Part shown: positions 55,655 to 64,000 of the stretch, piece by piece
How positions within the stretch are numbered: the first letter of the stretch is position 1
Layout: every line of letters begins with the position of its first letter
Assembly (NCBI GenBank): GCA_020091685.1
Contig: CM034595.1
Coordinates: 17,629,189 to 17,693,188, forward strand
Length of the DNA: 64,000 nt
Reading direction: 5' to 3'
Source: Lutjanus erythropterus
Lineage: Eukaryota > Chordata > Actinopteri > Lutjaniformes > Lutjanidae
Position numbers and translations under genes: made by a program
The notes under the pieces: generated by a model
The model's input: the letters and a program-made list of their open reading frames with translations, nothing else
The model's database searches: none
Told to the model about the DNA's origin: nothing

Positions 55655-55695
55655 TCAGGGTACGATAGGTCCCAGGTTCAAATCCTGGATGTACT
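55655..55695 (+). other. tRNA-Pro-like 3' half, copy 1 (not a tRNA gene)
   Basis: CTTCAGGGTACGATAGGTCC then CAGGTTCAAATCCTGG aligns with the anticodon-loop-to-T-arm part of tRNA-Pro as I recall it. The acceptor 3' strand is lost after TGGATG, and no 5' half or A box precedes it. Confidence 0.6.
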
Positions 55696-55867
55696 CCCAG
55701 TTTGTCACAGCCCAACCCTGAAGCCATGACAAAAGACAAGGGAGACGTAGACTGAAGGCAAAACAATAACAAATTTATTTAAACAAAGAAACTAATGATG
55801 AACACAAAATAACCTAAGGAAAAATGAGGCGTGATTGTCTGTAACCTCAAGCATTAATGCTGAACTA

Positions 55868-56075
55868 ATGCATGACTTATAACGATTTAATGCATGAATT
55901 AATGCAGGATGTATCATGGAATCCTGTTGCTCACCACCAAATGATGAAGTCACTATATTTGTTTTGTTCACATTTAATAGATCATCAGTTATAGAATGAT
56001 AATTGTCCCCTACTTAATACATTAATTGATATGCAATCAAATTAGCTGGATTCCAGTTACATAAAACTTTATTCT
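55868..56075 (+). repeat. Direct copy of the outer arm
   Basis: GACTTATAACGATTTAATGC at 55877 and GAATTAATGCAGGATGTATCAT parallel 55412 onwards, with TGTTGCTCACC and AAATGATGAAGTCA following in both. It lacks the tRNA-like part. Confidence 0.75.
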
Positions 56076-56274
56076 AGACCACTGTTTTTGCTCACCCTGT
56101 CTTACAACAGAATACTATCTCCTCTCACAGAAATATGAATCTGTCTAATCAAACTGGTCTTCAGATGCCATGATGGTCCCCTGGCCTTTTACTTTGTTTT
56201 GTTTTCTAATGCAGCAGGTACCTGAGAGGCGGAGCAATTAGACTAGTTGGATCCACCTGGGCCTGGTTCTCAAC

Positions 56275-56282
56275 TATAAAAA
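56275..56282 (+). promoter_or_regulatory. TATA box in LTR-like segment
   Basis: TATAAAAA followed by a GC-rich CCCCCGCC and CTGGCTCAGAG. The context fits a compact LTR-type promoter with transcription start near 56305, which is an inference. Confidence 0.5.
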
Positions 56283-56474
56283 CCCCCGCCTCCTGGCTCA
56301 GAGTTTCTCTTCCTTTTTTTCCATATGCATCATTCTTTTTATTTGCTGCTTCACAACAGTCTCTCATTACAATACATTTTACACTCATACACACACACCT
56401 ATACACCACTGATCTTACTGACATTAACGTCATGTTTATTTTGTGTTCATCATGAGTAAATCATTCTTTGTTTA

Positions 56475-56480
56475 AATAAA
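56475..56480 (+). terminator. AATAAA poly-A signal in LTR-like segment
   Basis: AATAAA about 47 bp before the CA/TGG junction, at a position usual for the R region of an LTR. The inverted copy at about 55774 retains the motif. Confidence 0.5.
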
Positions 56481-56527
56481 ATTGTTATTATTTTGCCTTC
56501 AGTCTGCGACTCCCTCATCTTTTGTCA

Positions 56528-56570
56528 TGGCTCGTCCAGGATTTGAACCTGGAACTGATCGCACCCCAAA
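56528..56570 (-). other. tRNA-Pro-like 3' half, copy 2, at primer-binding position
   Basis: On the minus strand it reads CTTTGGGGTGCGATCAG, TTCCAGGTTCAAATCC, TGGACGAGCC, closely matching the 3' half of tRNA-Pro(UGG) from the anticodon loop to the acceptor stem as I remember it. On the plus strand it begins TGGCTCGTCC just after CA, the place of a primer-binding site. It is longer than the usual 18 nt and lacks the GGG that a mature CCA-tailed tRNA-Pro would need (TGGGGGCTCG). So either a decayed PBS or a tRNA fragment fused to the repeat. Confidence 0.55.
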
Positions 56571-56818
56571 GAGACATAATTTATATAATGAAACATAAAT
56601 ACAGTAACAAAATAAACTGAAATCCAGCTAATATGATGTATATCAATTAATGTATAAAGTACCTGTAAATTAATATCCCTTAACCAATGATCTATTAAGT
56701 ATGAACTAATTACATAAAGTCATGGTGACATGATCATTTGTTAGTGGTGAGCAATTATCCATTAAATCATCATAAGTCATGCATTAGTTAAACATACTTA
56801 AATATATGATTTGTATCC

Positions 56819-57000
56819 TTATTGTTGTTAGCATGTCTGCGTACATTTCACTCCAACATCCTCCTATAATACTTTGAGTTAAATATTTAAATTGCATCAC
56901 TTTTAAGGGTCGAAGGTCACCTCAGGTGTCCTGCGATATCTCCCTCTCAGCTGGGTGTGCCAGAGAAAGAAGACTGAAAGACAGAAAGCAAAAACACAAA
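56819..57000. other. Unique DNA
   Basis: Nothing recognised. Confidence 0.35.
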
Positions 57001-57001
57001 C

Positions 57002-57098
57002 GAGGAAAAGGAGAAAAAGCAGAGCACAATAAGCACAATATCCCACAACACATGCTGCGTTGTGGGATGTTGTGCTCTCTCCCTCCTTTTCTCTCTCT
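57002..57098 (+). other. Long imperfect hairpin
   Basis: ATCCCACAAC (57040-57049) pairs with GTTGTGGGAT (57059-57068) around a 9-nt loop. Pairing continues outward through AGAGCACAA with TTGTGCTCT after a 9-nt bulge (a duplicated AGCACAATA), then loosely through GA-rich and CT-rich arms. The overall length and loop resemble a pre-miRNA-like fold, but the sequence matches no miRNA I know. Confidence 0.5.
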
Positions 57099-57129
57099 CC
57101 CCCTGGCTTCCTAGGACAATGAGATGACA

Positions 57130-57330
57130 TGCTGAAGGTGGGACTGCATCTGGCATCATATTTAAACAGGGCTGCCACATCTCAGGAACACGGGTCGTTG
57201 CCAGATTGCAGGCTAATTAAGGAGCTTCTTGGATGACCATCAGTGCCTGTCGGTGGGCAAGGTAGCGGGCTGAGCCTTGCTCCGCCACACTCCCACTGCG
57301 AGGCCTTGAAAAGACGAATGGCCACTGAAA
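57130..57330. other. Mixed-complexity unique block
   Basis: Contains GGCTAATTAAGGAGC, GGTCGTTGCCAGATTGC and CGGGCTGAGCCTTGCTCCGC. May be part of the regulatory cluster to the right. No coding evidence despite overlapping frames. Confidence 0.35.
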
Positions 57331-58100
57331 CCCCCTTGAGACCTCATAATACTACATATTTTCCTCCAAAACAAAAGATGTCCCTTATGGGATTCCTATT
57401 TCCCTTTTTCCCTTTGTCTCCCCCCTCCTCCTTTTCAAACAAGTGTAAATTACCTTGCCTTTTGGATAAGTATTCAAGTGGCCTGTCCACACATATTAGC
57501 CAATTGTCGCTAAAACAAATAGGCACTAAAATATGTATTTCACAGATGCTAGCAGCTGAATGCAATAATTAGCGGTGATATAATATGCTGTGAAGGTTAT
57601 TTAATGACTTTGTCCTCTAATTTTGCAATAAATAATTATTTTGTATAATTAAAGGGAGGAAATGTGATGAAATTATGGGCTTGGCTTCAGGGGAAAAAGA
57701 CCAAAGCTGCTATTGTGTTGACAGATAATCACCCTGTTAACTGCTTAAGTGATAACATTTCTGCGGGTGCAGTTTGACTTGCTATTAATTGCATTGTAAA
57801 AGTTCTGCTTTAGCAAGGACGGCTCGAGCGAGAAGCCTCTCCATTGTTTTTGTGTTTGGCATAATGCCTGTTTATGACAGGCAATATAACATAGCAAAGT
57901 ACGGCCGGTTTGACAGCGAGTGGGAAGCCGGAATTGTTTACTTGACTTCATTTCTTTTCCCCACTTGCTGCCTTTATTTCGTGCCAGTGTGAGAAAAGCG
58001 GAGGGAAACAAGATGTGGTTGAAAAATGCAGCTGGCTGGCTGCTTGGCTAATAAGATGCCCATCATGCTAGCTAGCAGCGCTGATTTGTGTCTCCCTCTA
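57331..58100. other. Candidate conserved non-coding element
   Basis: Unique sequence with TATTAGCCAATTGTCGCTAA, GCAATAATTAGCGGTGATAT and AATAATTATTTTGTATAATT, plus TGACTTGCTATTAATTGCAT. Frames on both strands are up to 109 codons, without a domain. Composition resembles developmental enhancers. Confidence 0.43.
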
Positions 58101-58735
58101 ACTCTCTCCATGATTACATTCTAAGAAGCCTCCCCCCCTCCTCCTCTCTTCCCCCAGCTGATCCTCGTCTTGTTACGTGGCATTAATGACACTTCAGTCA
58201 TTGTGGCTTTCAAGCACAGCCCTTCCACAGCGAACAGAGAGTTGACATTTCCTGACATTTTCCCAACTAATTACAGTACAAATAATTAAGCATGTTCCTC
58301 TATGTAACAAATGAAGGCGAAAGCCGTCTGTCAGCCCGGGCCATGATTGATGACACTCCGGGAGACTTTATCTGATGGGTCCTGCCATGAGGTACAGAGG
58401 AAGCAAATTTATTAGAACGAACAATGCAAATTTAGAGTCATCTCATCCAGTTATGCGCCAAGGCAATATCCGTGTCAAGGTGAATGTGACAATGAAAGCA
58501 AAATATTAGCATTTTGTGGAGCGGGCTGAAGGGGAAATCAGAGCACTGAGATGACAGGCCTAATTATTTTGGCTCACACAGGCCAGGACAGCTGTTTCTG
58601 GTGTCCTGAACAAGCCTGTCACACAGGTAACCAAATAGGGTCTGCGTATGAGCCTCTGTATTCGACACTCCGCGGATGTGTCTGCCACTAATGACCAATG
58701 CTAATGTCGCTGCCATGTCTATAAAAACGAGAGAA
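58101..58735. other. Strong candidate conserved non-coding element
   Basis: Almost 600 bp of unique sequence: GGCATTAATGACACTTCAGT, CAACTAATTACAGTACAAAT, GGCCATGATTGATGACACTC, ATGCAAAT at 58424-58431, AGATGACAGGCCTAATTATT and GCCACTAATGACCAATGC. Balanced composition and high TAAT content. No frame above 72 codons. Among the most enhancer-like stretches in the window. Confidence 0.5.
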
Positions 58736-59030
58736 AAAAAATGTGGAGGTGTCACCATGTAAGTTTTTTTTTTCTTTTTCATCAGTCAACATTTTTCTAC
58801 ATAATTATGGTGTTTTTAGAATTAATGCCTGCCTGTCACCTATTGGCCAGCCACATTTTCGATATGATAATTTTGACATACCATCTTAAAAGAAATTGAA
58901 AACTTTTGAACTCTAAGATCTTTTACATTATTGTATTTATAATGAAGCCACAGGCAGGTATTTTTGTTTTTGTGTACAGATGATTGAGACATTTGTAATG
59001 AAGATGTTTTCAAGGAATTGTCTCATATAT
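58736..59030. other. AT-rich unique DNA
   Basis: No feature recognised. Confidence 0.4.
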
Positions 59031-59032
59031 AT

Positions 59033-59365
59033 TTAAAGCTACTACAAGGAGGTTTTAACAGGTTATCAAACAGTCTCAATTTAATACCGATGCCTTTATA
59101 TGATCTACATAAGCAATCAAGACCATCGGCATAAAGATCGTTTATTTCTGTACAGTTACCCGTCACCAGGTTGAATTCTTCTTGAAATCAGATGAGATGA
59201 GCCTATGTTTAATTTATTTTTCACATGCAAAATGACAGTTAGCCAGTTCAAAAAAAGGAGGAGATTTTTATTTAGATAATTTCATTTTTGACATTATTTT
59301 TTATGGTTATTGCGGTGGAAACACTACCACTTTTGCCCCCAGGAAATTGCACATAGTAGCTTTAA
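59033..59365 (-). mobile_element. TTAA MITE related to the AAAGGAG family
   Basis: Starts TTAAAGCTACTACAAGGAGG and ends GAAATTGCACATAGTAGC, TTTAA. Ends are inverted repeats. GGAAACACTACCACTTTTGC at 59318 matches GGAGACACTACCACTTTTG at 21575. About 333 bp, flanked by TTAA on both sides, non-coding. Confidence 0.72.
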
Positions 59366-59379
59366 AATAAATTAGATGA

Positions 59380-59605
59380 TTAGAAAGGAAACAGGAATAA
59401 TATGGCTCTATAAACCACATTACAACAGAACTGTACTTTCAACTAAACTTTATAAAATATGAAGACACATATGCAAATAATACACTTTAGTTGAAAGTAC
59501 AGTTCTAATATAGAACATAGTATTTCTTGTCTCAATTTGATACTGAGTAAGGCTTCCAACATCTTATCATTGCATTGTAAAATAAAGTGCAACCTAATAT
59601 TTATC
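59380..59605. mobile_element. Dispersed palindromic repeat (family G), copy 3
   Basis: CAACAGAACTGTACTTTCAAC near 59424 and its inverted partner TTGAAAGTACAGTTC near 59490 form a short palindrome. CACTTTAGTTG and AATTTGATACTGAGTAAGG parallel family G words. The copy begins 15 bp after the preceding MITE. Confidence 0.55.
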
Positions 59606-59925
59606 AGTGGGTCATGAATAAATTCTCAAACTTTCACCTATGTATCACAATGAGTAAGGTCTCTGGAAAAATATAAGCATGTACAATAAATAATAATAAT
59701 TAAAGATCAAATATAAAATGCACTGCCGGCATGTAGTCGTCTGTGGATTAAACAACAGTCTAATTGAAGCTTTGTCCAATAAACCAACATGAAAAGAAAA
59801 TAACAAATGTGTTAAGGTCAAGTATGAGTGATGCTGAAAAGAAGGCTTTAATGGTTAATTTCAACCCCAAGTATTTCACGACAAGTGCTCTGCTCTTTCT
59901 GCATTAGAGAGGTACTTGTGATATA
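59606..59925. other. AT-rich unique DNA
   Basis: No feature recognised. Confidence 0.4.
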
Positions 59926-59929
59926 TGAA

Positions 59930-60265
59930 CCAACAATGAACAATGGGCTTAGGCTTTTATGCTACCAAATAGCAATATGTTGTCTGCATACATCTGTGCT
60001 TTGGGGAATACAAAGGTTGCCGCCCACACTCATAATGAATCTAGAATTTGTACTCCAGGGCAGCCTCACAATGGCTCTTAAGGGGCAGGCAAATCCGGAT
60101 GGGTTTCGAAAAAATCTACATGGGGATCAAAGTTTGCTGCTTAGTGGCTCGCTGGCTGCCTTGGAACAGATGGGCGTCGGAGGCACTATGAGCCCATTGA
60201 GATTCAGGATCCAAAGTGGCTGCTGCTGCTCTGTACACACAGGCAGATGATGCCTTTGTGTCAGT
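59930..60265. other. Candidate conserved non-coding element
   Basis: GC-richer unique block, GAACAATGGGCTTAGGCTTT to CTGCTGCTGCTCTG. It overlaps the longest open frame in the window (59885-60250, 121 codons, plus strand). That translation has no recognisable domain, no splice-like boundaries and mixed Gln-Leu-Gly content, so I treat it as chance. Confidence 0.38.
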
Positions 60266-61110
60266 GGATTGCCGATATGCATTTAGGTAGGTAGGGGAGG
60301 GATGTGGGCTTTTTTTGGCTTATGACTGCAGAAGTAAAGCGAAAGACAAAGCAGCAGCAATGAAACAGGAGTTAGTTTAAAGCGGAGTGTGTTTAGGGAT
60401 TCACTCACACAGGTTGGGTAAAATATGCAAGTTTCATATTCCTTGGTTGTAAGCATTGTAATTGAGTTTGTGTATCTTAAATGGAAACAACAGGCACCCT
60501 TTGTACACTTTGCCACAGCTTTTTCTGTTTTGTTTTGTCTCTAAAACACCACAATTAGCACCATCTTTGTAGGCTATACAATCCTCTACTGTATGTATGT
60601 CCCTCATATTTACAAAATAAATTAGTTGAAATGGTTTAAACACATATTATAAAGGCAAACACTGAGTCCTTTCTTAATTTGTTTGTACCTTCTTCTTCAC
60701 AAAATTGGATTAAATTAAAATTCCTCTGAGCCACATTTTAATTTTACGCCGACAGCAATCAGCCCTCATTTAGTGCTTCCTCCTTTGCACAAAGTATTTT
60801 AAAGGGCAGTGTAAGACGGTGTCACTTTTTCTGACATTTAACCCCTGCCCTGAAGAGAGATAATAGCAGGCACCAGGCAGTAGCAGTACTGCATTAAAGA
60901 ACACAAAGAACACTTATATTGTGGGCACTAGAACACTTAAATACAGTAGAGTATTTTAAGCAGACAAGGGTTCCAAAATGCACACATAAATGCTGCACCA
61001 TGCAGGGATGCACACTAGTCTTATGCATGCAAAAATATGCATATACAGTATTTTCATACTACATATGCAATATATTAATGGTAAAGAGTAAAAAGAAACC
61101 TTGAGAGTGA
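60266..61110. other. AT-rich unique DNA, no feature recognised
   Basis: Only short frames and no repeat ends. Confidence 0.4.
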
Positions 61111-61114
61111 ATTC

Positions 61115-61550
61115 CAGCGCTCTCTAAACATTTCCTGTTCCAGCAGCCCCAGATGTCAGAGCGGTGCCATTCCTTTAATGTTGAGAGCAGTGACGTCGCA
61201 GCTCTCCAGGTTCACTCTTGACAGCTTTGAAATGCCACAAAGTTGAACAGGGTTCAGACACAGTGACTCAAAGCCTGACTTTTTCCTTCCAACACGACAA
61301 TTAGTTCGTACAACACAGAATGTCAGCACTTCAAGCGAGGAGAAAAAGCATTTAACAACGTAAAACAGGTTTAACATTTTCTGTTATGGAGACATTAGTG
61401 ATCTTCGACAGTGCCCCTTGGGACATGGTGCTTTTTGTTCCCGCAGTGCACAGCAGTGCTAATTTAGCAGGATATTTATCTCATTTTTTAAATCACTTTT
61501 GTCGACATGTTTTCATGTTTGGACGGATGTTTTTGTACAAGTGGGGGATG
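61115..61550. other. Candidate conserved non-coding block
   Basis: Mixed-complexity sequence with GCAGTGACGTCGCAGCTCTC and GCAGTGCACAGCAGTGC. Two frames (73 and 76 codons) lack motif. CRE-like TGACGTCG at 61191-61198. Weak evidence. Confidence 0.33.
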
Positions 61551-61790
61551 TTTTTATTCATATGTTTCAGTTTGACATCAATTCTTTGCATGTGGAATTT
61601 AATCTTTGAAGTATAGTAAATATAAACTTGCTCACAAAGATTTGGGACAATTTAACTAAACTGAGCTGAAGGCTGAATGTTTTTAAGATCAAGATAAATG
61701 TGAAGTAGACAGTGCATTATACATTTAAACTTTTTTACAATCAGGAAAACTGTGACAATGGGGAAAATTGTTCTAAATCTCCCTGTCTGG
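61551..61790. other. AT-rich unique DNA
   Basis: No feature recognised. Confidence 0.4.
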
Positions 61791-62542
61791 GTTGCACTAA
61801 CAAGAATTCATTTTTAAACATGATTTAATCATGGTTTAACCCTAAATTGTGTTGCAACAAACCTAAAAACTAGCTTAAAATTAAGAAAGACTAAATTAAA
61901 CCTCTCTTTAAACTTCAATTTACTTTTCACTCTAAACATAGCTTAAATTCAACTCTGCTGCACCAAAACCTTAAACTCTCTTTTTCTTTGAGATGATCTG
62001 TTTATACTGTTTATCTGTCTTCTGGTTGCTGCCAAACAGTCTCTTTTTTCCCTACAGCTGCCTTAAAAAAAATAATAATCTTCTGTCATTCGCCCCTATA
62101 GCTCCATCATTTCAATAAGGAAACATAATAACTTCTCTGTGGAGTAATCATGAGTAGGCTAACTAGGCTAACTTACTTTTTAGCTAACTAGCAAACAATG
62201 TAACTTTTTAGCTGGAGAGCAAGCAAACAAGATAATGTTTTGCTAAGGAAGAGCAGGCAAAAGTTAAAGGTTTTCCCCCTATTTTATACTTACACGGTCC
62301 AAACAACGCTCACAATTTAATGTTTTTAATTAATTTAATTTGGGTAAGCAAGTATCTCCATATTGATTAAATTCTATTTAGTTTTGATTTACATCAATGA
62401 TTTACTAAAGAGATATTAGTTTTTAATTGTGCAACAGAGCTCTGCTTAATTTTAAATCTGAATTTACTAATTTTAAAACTACTTTTGCTGAACTCCGATT
62501 AGAATTCATCTTAAATTAAATTAATCTTTGTTGGCGCAATTC
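61791..62542. mobile_element. GTTGCACTAACAAGAATT-type TIR element
   Basis: The left end GTTGCACTAACAAGAATTCA and the reversed right end AATTGCGCCAACAAAGATTA match, and the left interior repeats variations of AACCTAAAAACTAG, TTAAACTTCAATTTAC and CTTAAATTCAACTCTGC. About 750 bp with GCTAACTAGGCTAACTTAC in the middle. I recall the GTTGCACCAACAAG end from a fish repeat. Non-coding. Confidence 0.7.
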
Positions 62543-62619
62543 AGTCCCAGAGTTAAATATCATGGCATGACAGGTAGCCAGTGCAGATAATTAAGGTAAC
62601 TCAGATAAATGACAATAAA

Positions 62620-63450
62620 TGTCCCCGTTGGATTCCTATGATACTGACAAATGTGTAATTTTGCAGCTGGGCAGTATTCGGCACTCTATCATGTTACGGT
62701 TGATGGAAGAAAAAAGAAGAGACAGAAGGAGACAGACAGAGTGAAAGCTAGAGAGAGGGCGAGAGAGCCTCAGGGGCTCGCATTTAACCTGCCCACCAAT
62801 CGCAATCAATGTCATTACTCCTTTCCACTCCATTTTATCAGCTGCTAGGGACTGTAGTTTCCTAGAAGTGACCGTTGTATGGCGCTCTATGAAACAGTCA
62901 CAGGGCTAATGGGATGAGATGCAAAGAATTATAAATGCTGACAGTAAATCATATTACATCCCTAATAAGCATTAACTGGATAACTGGGTCAAAGCTGTAT
63001 TATCTTAATTGATTTTTCTAAAGAAACCTGACAGTGAAATGTCAATGCTTGAATATTTCTTCATGCATCATTAAAACAAGATTGGCTTTTAACAAAAGGG
63101 GAGGAGGACGGGATCCTTTGGGCTGAATTGATTCTTGCTCGGGGCTGCCTTGCACAAGTAAGTGTATTACATAAAAATCTATACAGGATATTAAAACAAC
63201 ACCCATTCTGCAAGACAGTTACAATTAAAAGCTGACACCCACCCATGCTTTTGTGTGTCTGCCACTGCTGCCTGCCAACAAATGCATTTCAGCCCTGTGA
63301 CTCAACTGCAATCAATGGAGGGACTGTATAAACGCCCAGAACTCTTGTGTTTGCTGGGTAATAGAGCTGTTGCTTCCTGAACAGTGACAGCCAAGCTTTC
63401 CTGCCAAACTGAACTCATCTAACAATACTTATATGCCACTGATATCCTTA
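62620..63450. other. Candidate conserved non-coding element cluster
   Basis: Contains ATCAATGTCATTACTCC, GGGCTAATGGGATGAGATGC, CCTAATAAGCATTAACTGG and TTATCTTAATTGATTTTTC. A GA-rich patch interrupts at 62710-62765. Frames of about 65 codons lack motif. The right part, 63090-63440, has mixed composition and a plus-strand TGCCTGCCAACAAATGC word. Enhancer-like, conservation not tested. Confidence 0.43.
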
Positions 63451-64000
63451 ATGAATTTGAATCGGAAGTGAAAAACGCTATATAAAATTGATATGTTGTA
63501 GAAGATGTAACACATAAATTCTGCATATATATTTTTGAGGAAGCATTATAAGAGCACGTGAACTGAAATCAGATTAAAGTTGTGTTGCTCTTGAAATGCA
63601 GTTTACAGAATTAAGGTTCTGAGGTATTTTCATATTCCCCTATTTGCATAAATTTCTGTGGTTGTGCTAGATATCTAAAACCGTGATAGATGGCATCCAT
63701 ATTTGTCTACAACAAATAAAACTCACTTTGACATCAAAAATCAAAGTGAAATGGCTGTCTTTAATATTAATGACATCACTGCAGCCCTTTTCTGATTGGT
63801 CAAACTGACAGAATTACAACTAACCCAGTGTTACACTACTCCCCGGTCTCCCGTAAGCATGATTATGCTCAGTAACAGTTGATGGTGTGACTTAACAAAT
63901 CCTATGATTTCAATTGTCAAGAAATGACATACAGTATGACAATCATAGCACATAAATTACAGTGGCACCTGATTGGTGGGATATAAATATATCAATAAAA
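63451..64000. other. AT-rich unique DNA
   Basis: Octamer-like ATTTGCAT at 63642-63649 and otherwise no feature. The window ends in AT-rich sequence. Confidence 0.4.

Larger units (their letters stand above)
56171..56527 (+). mobile_element. LTR-like segment
   Basis: Possible U3 from about 56171 (TGATGG, edge uncertain), TATAAAAA at 56275-56282, AATAAA at 56475-56480, and a 3' end TTTGTCA at 56521-56527 immediately followed by TGG. The order U3-TATA-polyA-CA is that of an LTR promoter and terminator. Only the 3' part (R/U5-like, from about 56420) has an inverted partner at 55728-55820. No coding sequence follows. Confidence 0.5.
55390..56818. mobile_element. Palindromic composite repeat with LTR-like unit
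   Basis: The left arm (about 55390-55820) and right arm (about 56420-56818) are inverted copies. GACTTATGATGATTTAATGC at 55412 pairs with the reverse of GTCATGCATTAG at 56777, and CAGGTTCAAATCCTGG at 55676 with the reverse of CCAGGATTTGAACCTGG at 56536. A third, direct copy of the outer arm lies at 55868-56075. Between the arms is an LTR-like stretch with a TATA box, a poly-A signal and a CA/TGG junction. No gag or pol frame is visible. Confidence 0.72.

Noticed and set aside
55655..55695. Functional tRNA-Pro gene
   Set aside because: Only the 3' half is present, without A box or 5' acceptor strand.
59885..60250. Longest open frame (121 codons, plus strand)
   Set aside because: No domain, no splice signals at its edges, no codon pattern; the length is within chance expectation for 64 kb.

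Overview
This window is vertebrate nuclear DNA, and the repeats point to a percomorph teleost fish. It is AT-rich, has long (CA/GT)n microsatellites, and contains many short non-autonomous DNA transposons of types I recognise from memory in spiny-rayed fish genomes. These include TTAA-bounded foldbacks, hAT-like copies with 8-bp target duplications, a Tc1-like long-TIR element and a GCTGCAACTAACG-type element. I found no protein-coding exon that I can support. Open frames on both strands are short (121 codons at most), low in complexity or inside repeats, and match no family I know. The only protein-like trace is a broken LINE reverse-transcriptase C-terminus near 33 kb. The window is best read as a gene desert or a very large intron.

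Layout. 0-10 kb: a teleost repeat with an internal duplication (1.4-1.9 kb), GC-richer unique blocks (2.4 and 4.5 kb), a large CA tract, a 0.36-kb-period tandem duplication (5.3-5.9 kb) and two copies of a TTAA-bounded palindromic element (3.46-4.23 and 6.98-7.80 kb). 10-20 kb: one member of an ACACTGTAAAA family, a two-tier minisatellite (12.25-12.91 kb), GT microsatellites, a nested repeat (16.65-17.16 kb) and dispersed repeats. 20-34 kb: three TTAA-type or Tc1-like MITEs, unique blocks at 20.7-21.1 and 22.3-23.1 kb, two hAT-like elements and the nested LINE-bearing element (32.2-33.2 kb). 34-43 kb: mostly unique DNA with several blocks that look like conserved non-coding elements (36.6-37.1, 38.0-38.4, 40.1-41.05 and 42.7-43.3 kb), interrupted by MITEs. 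43.6-49.1 kb: a rearranged cluster of tandem and inverted duplications. 49.5-50.6 kb: a 1.13-kb TIR element. 50.9-53.6 and 57.2-58.7 kb: the densest enhancer-like unique DNA. 55.4-56.8 kb: a palindromic repeat carrying LTR-like signals and a tRNA-Pro-like 3' half. 59-64 kb: more MITEs, then a final enhancer-like block (62.6-63.45 kb).

No genes act together here. If the window has a function, it is probably long-range regulation: unique blocks of 200-600 bp, several with octamer (ATGCAAAT) motifs, separated by transposon debris. Whether these blocks are conserved cannot be shown from one sequence; those calls are inference. Repeat family names come from memory and were not searched. Coordinates of repeat edges are good to a few bases where TIRs or target duplications are visible, and to tens of bases elsewhere.
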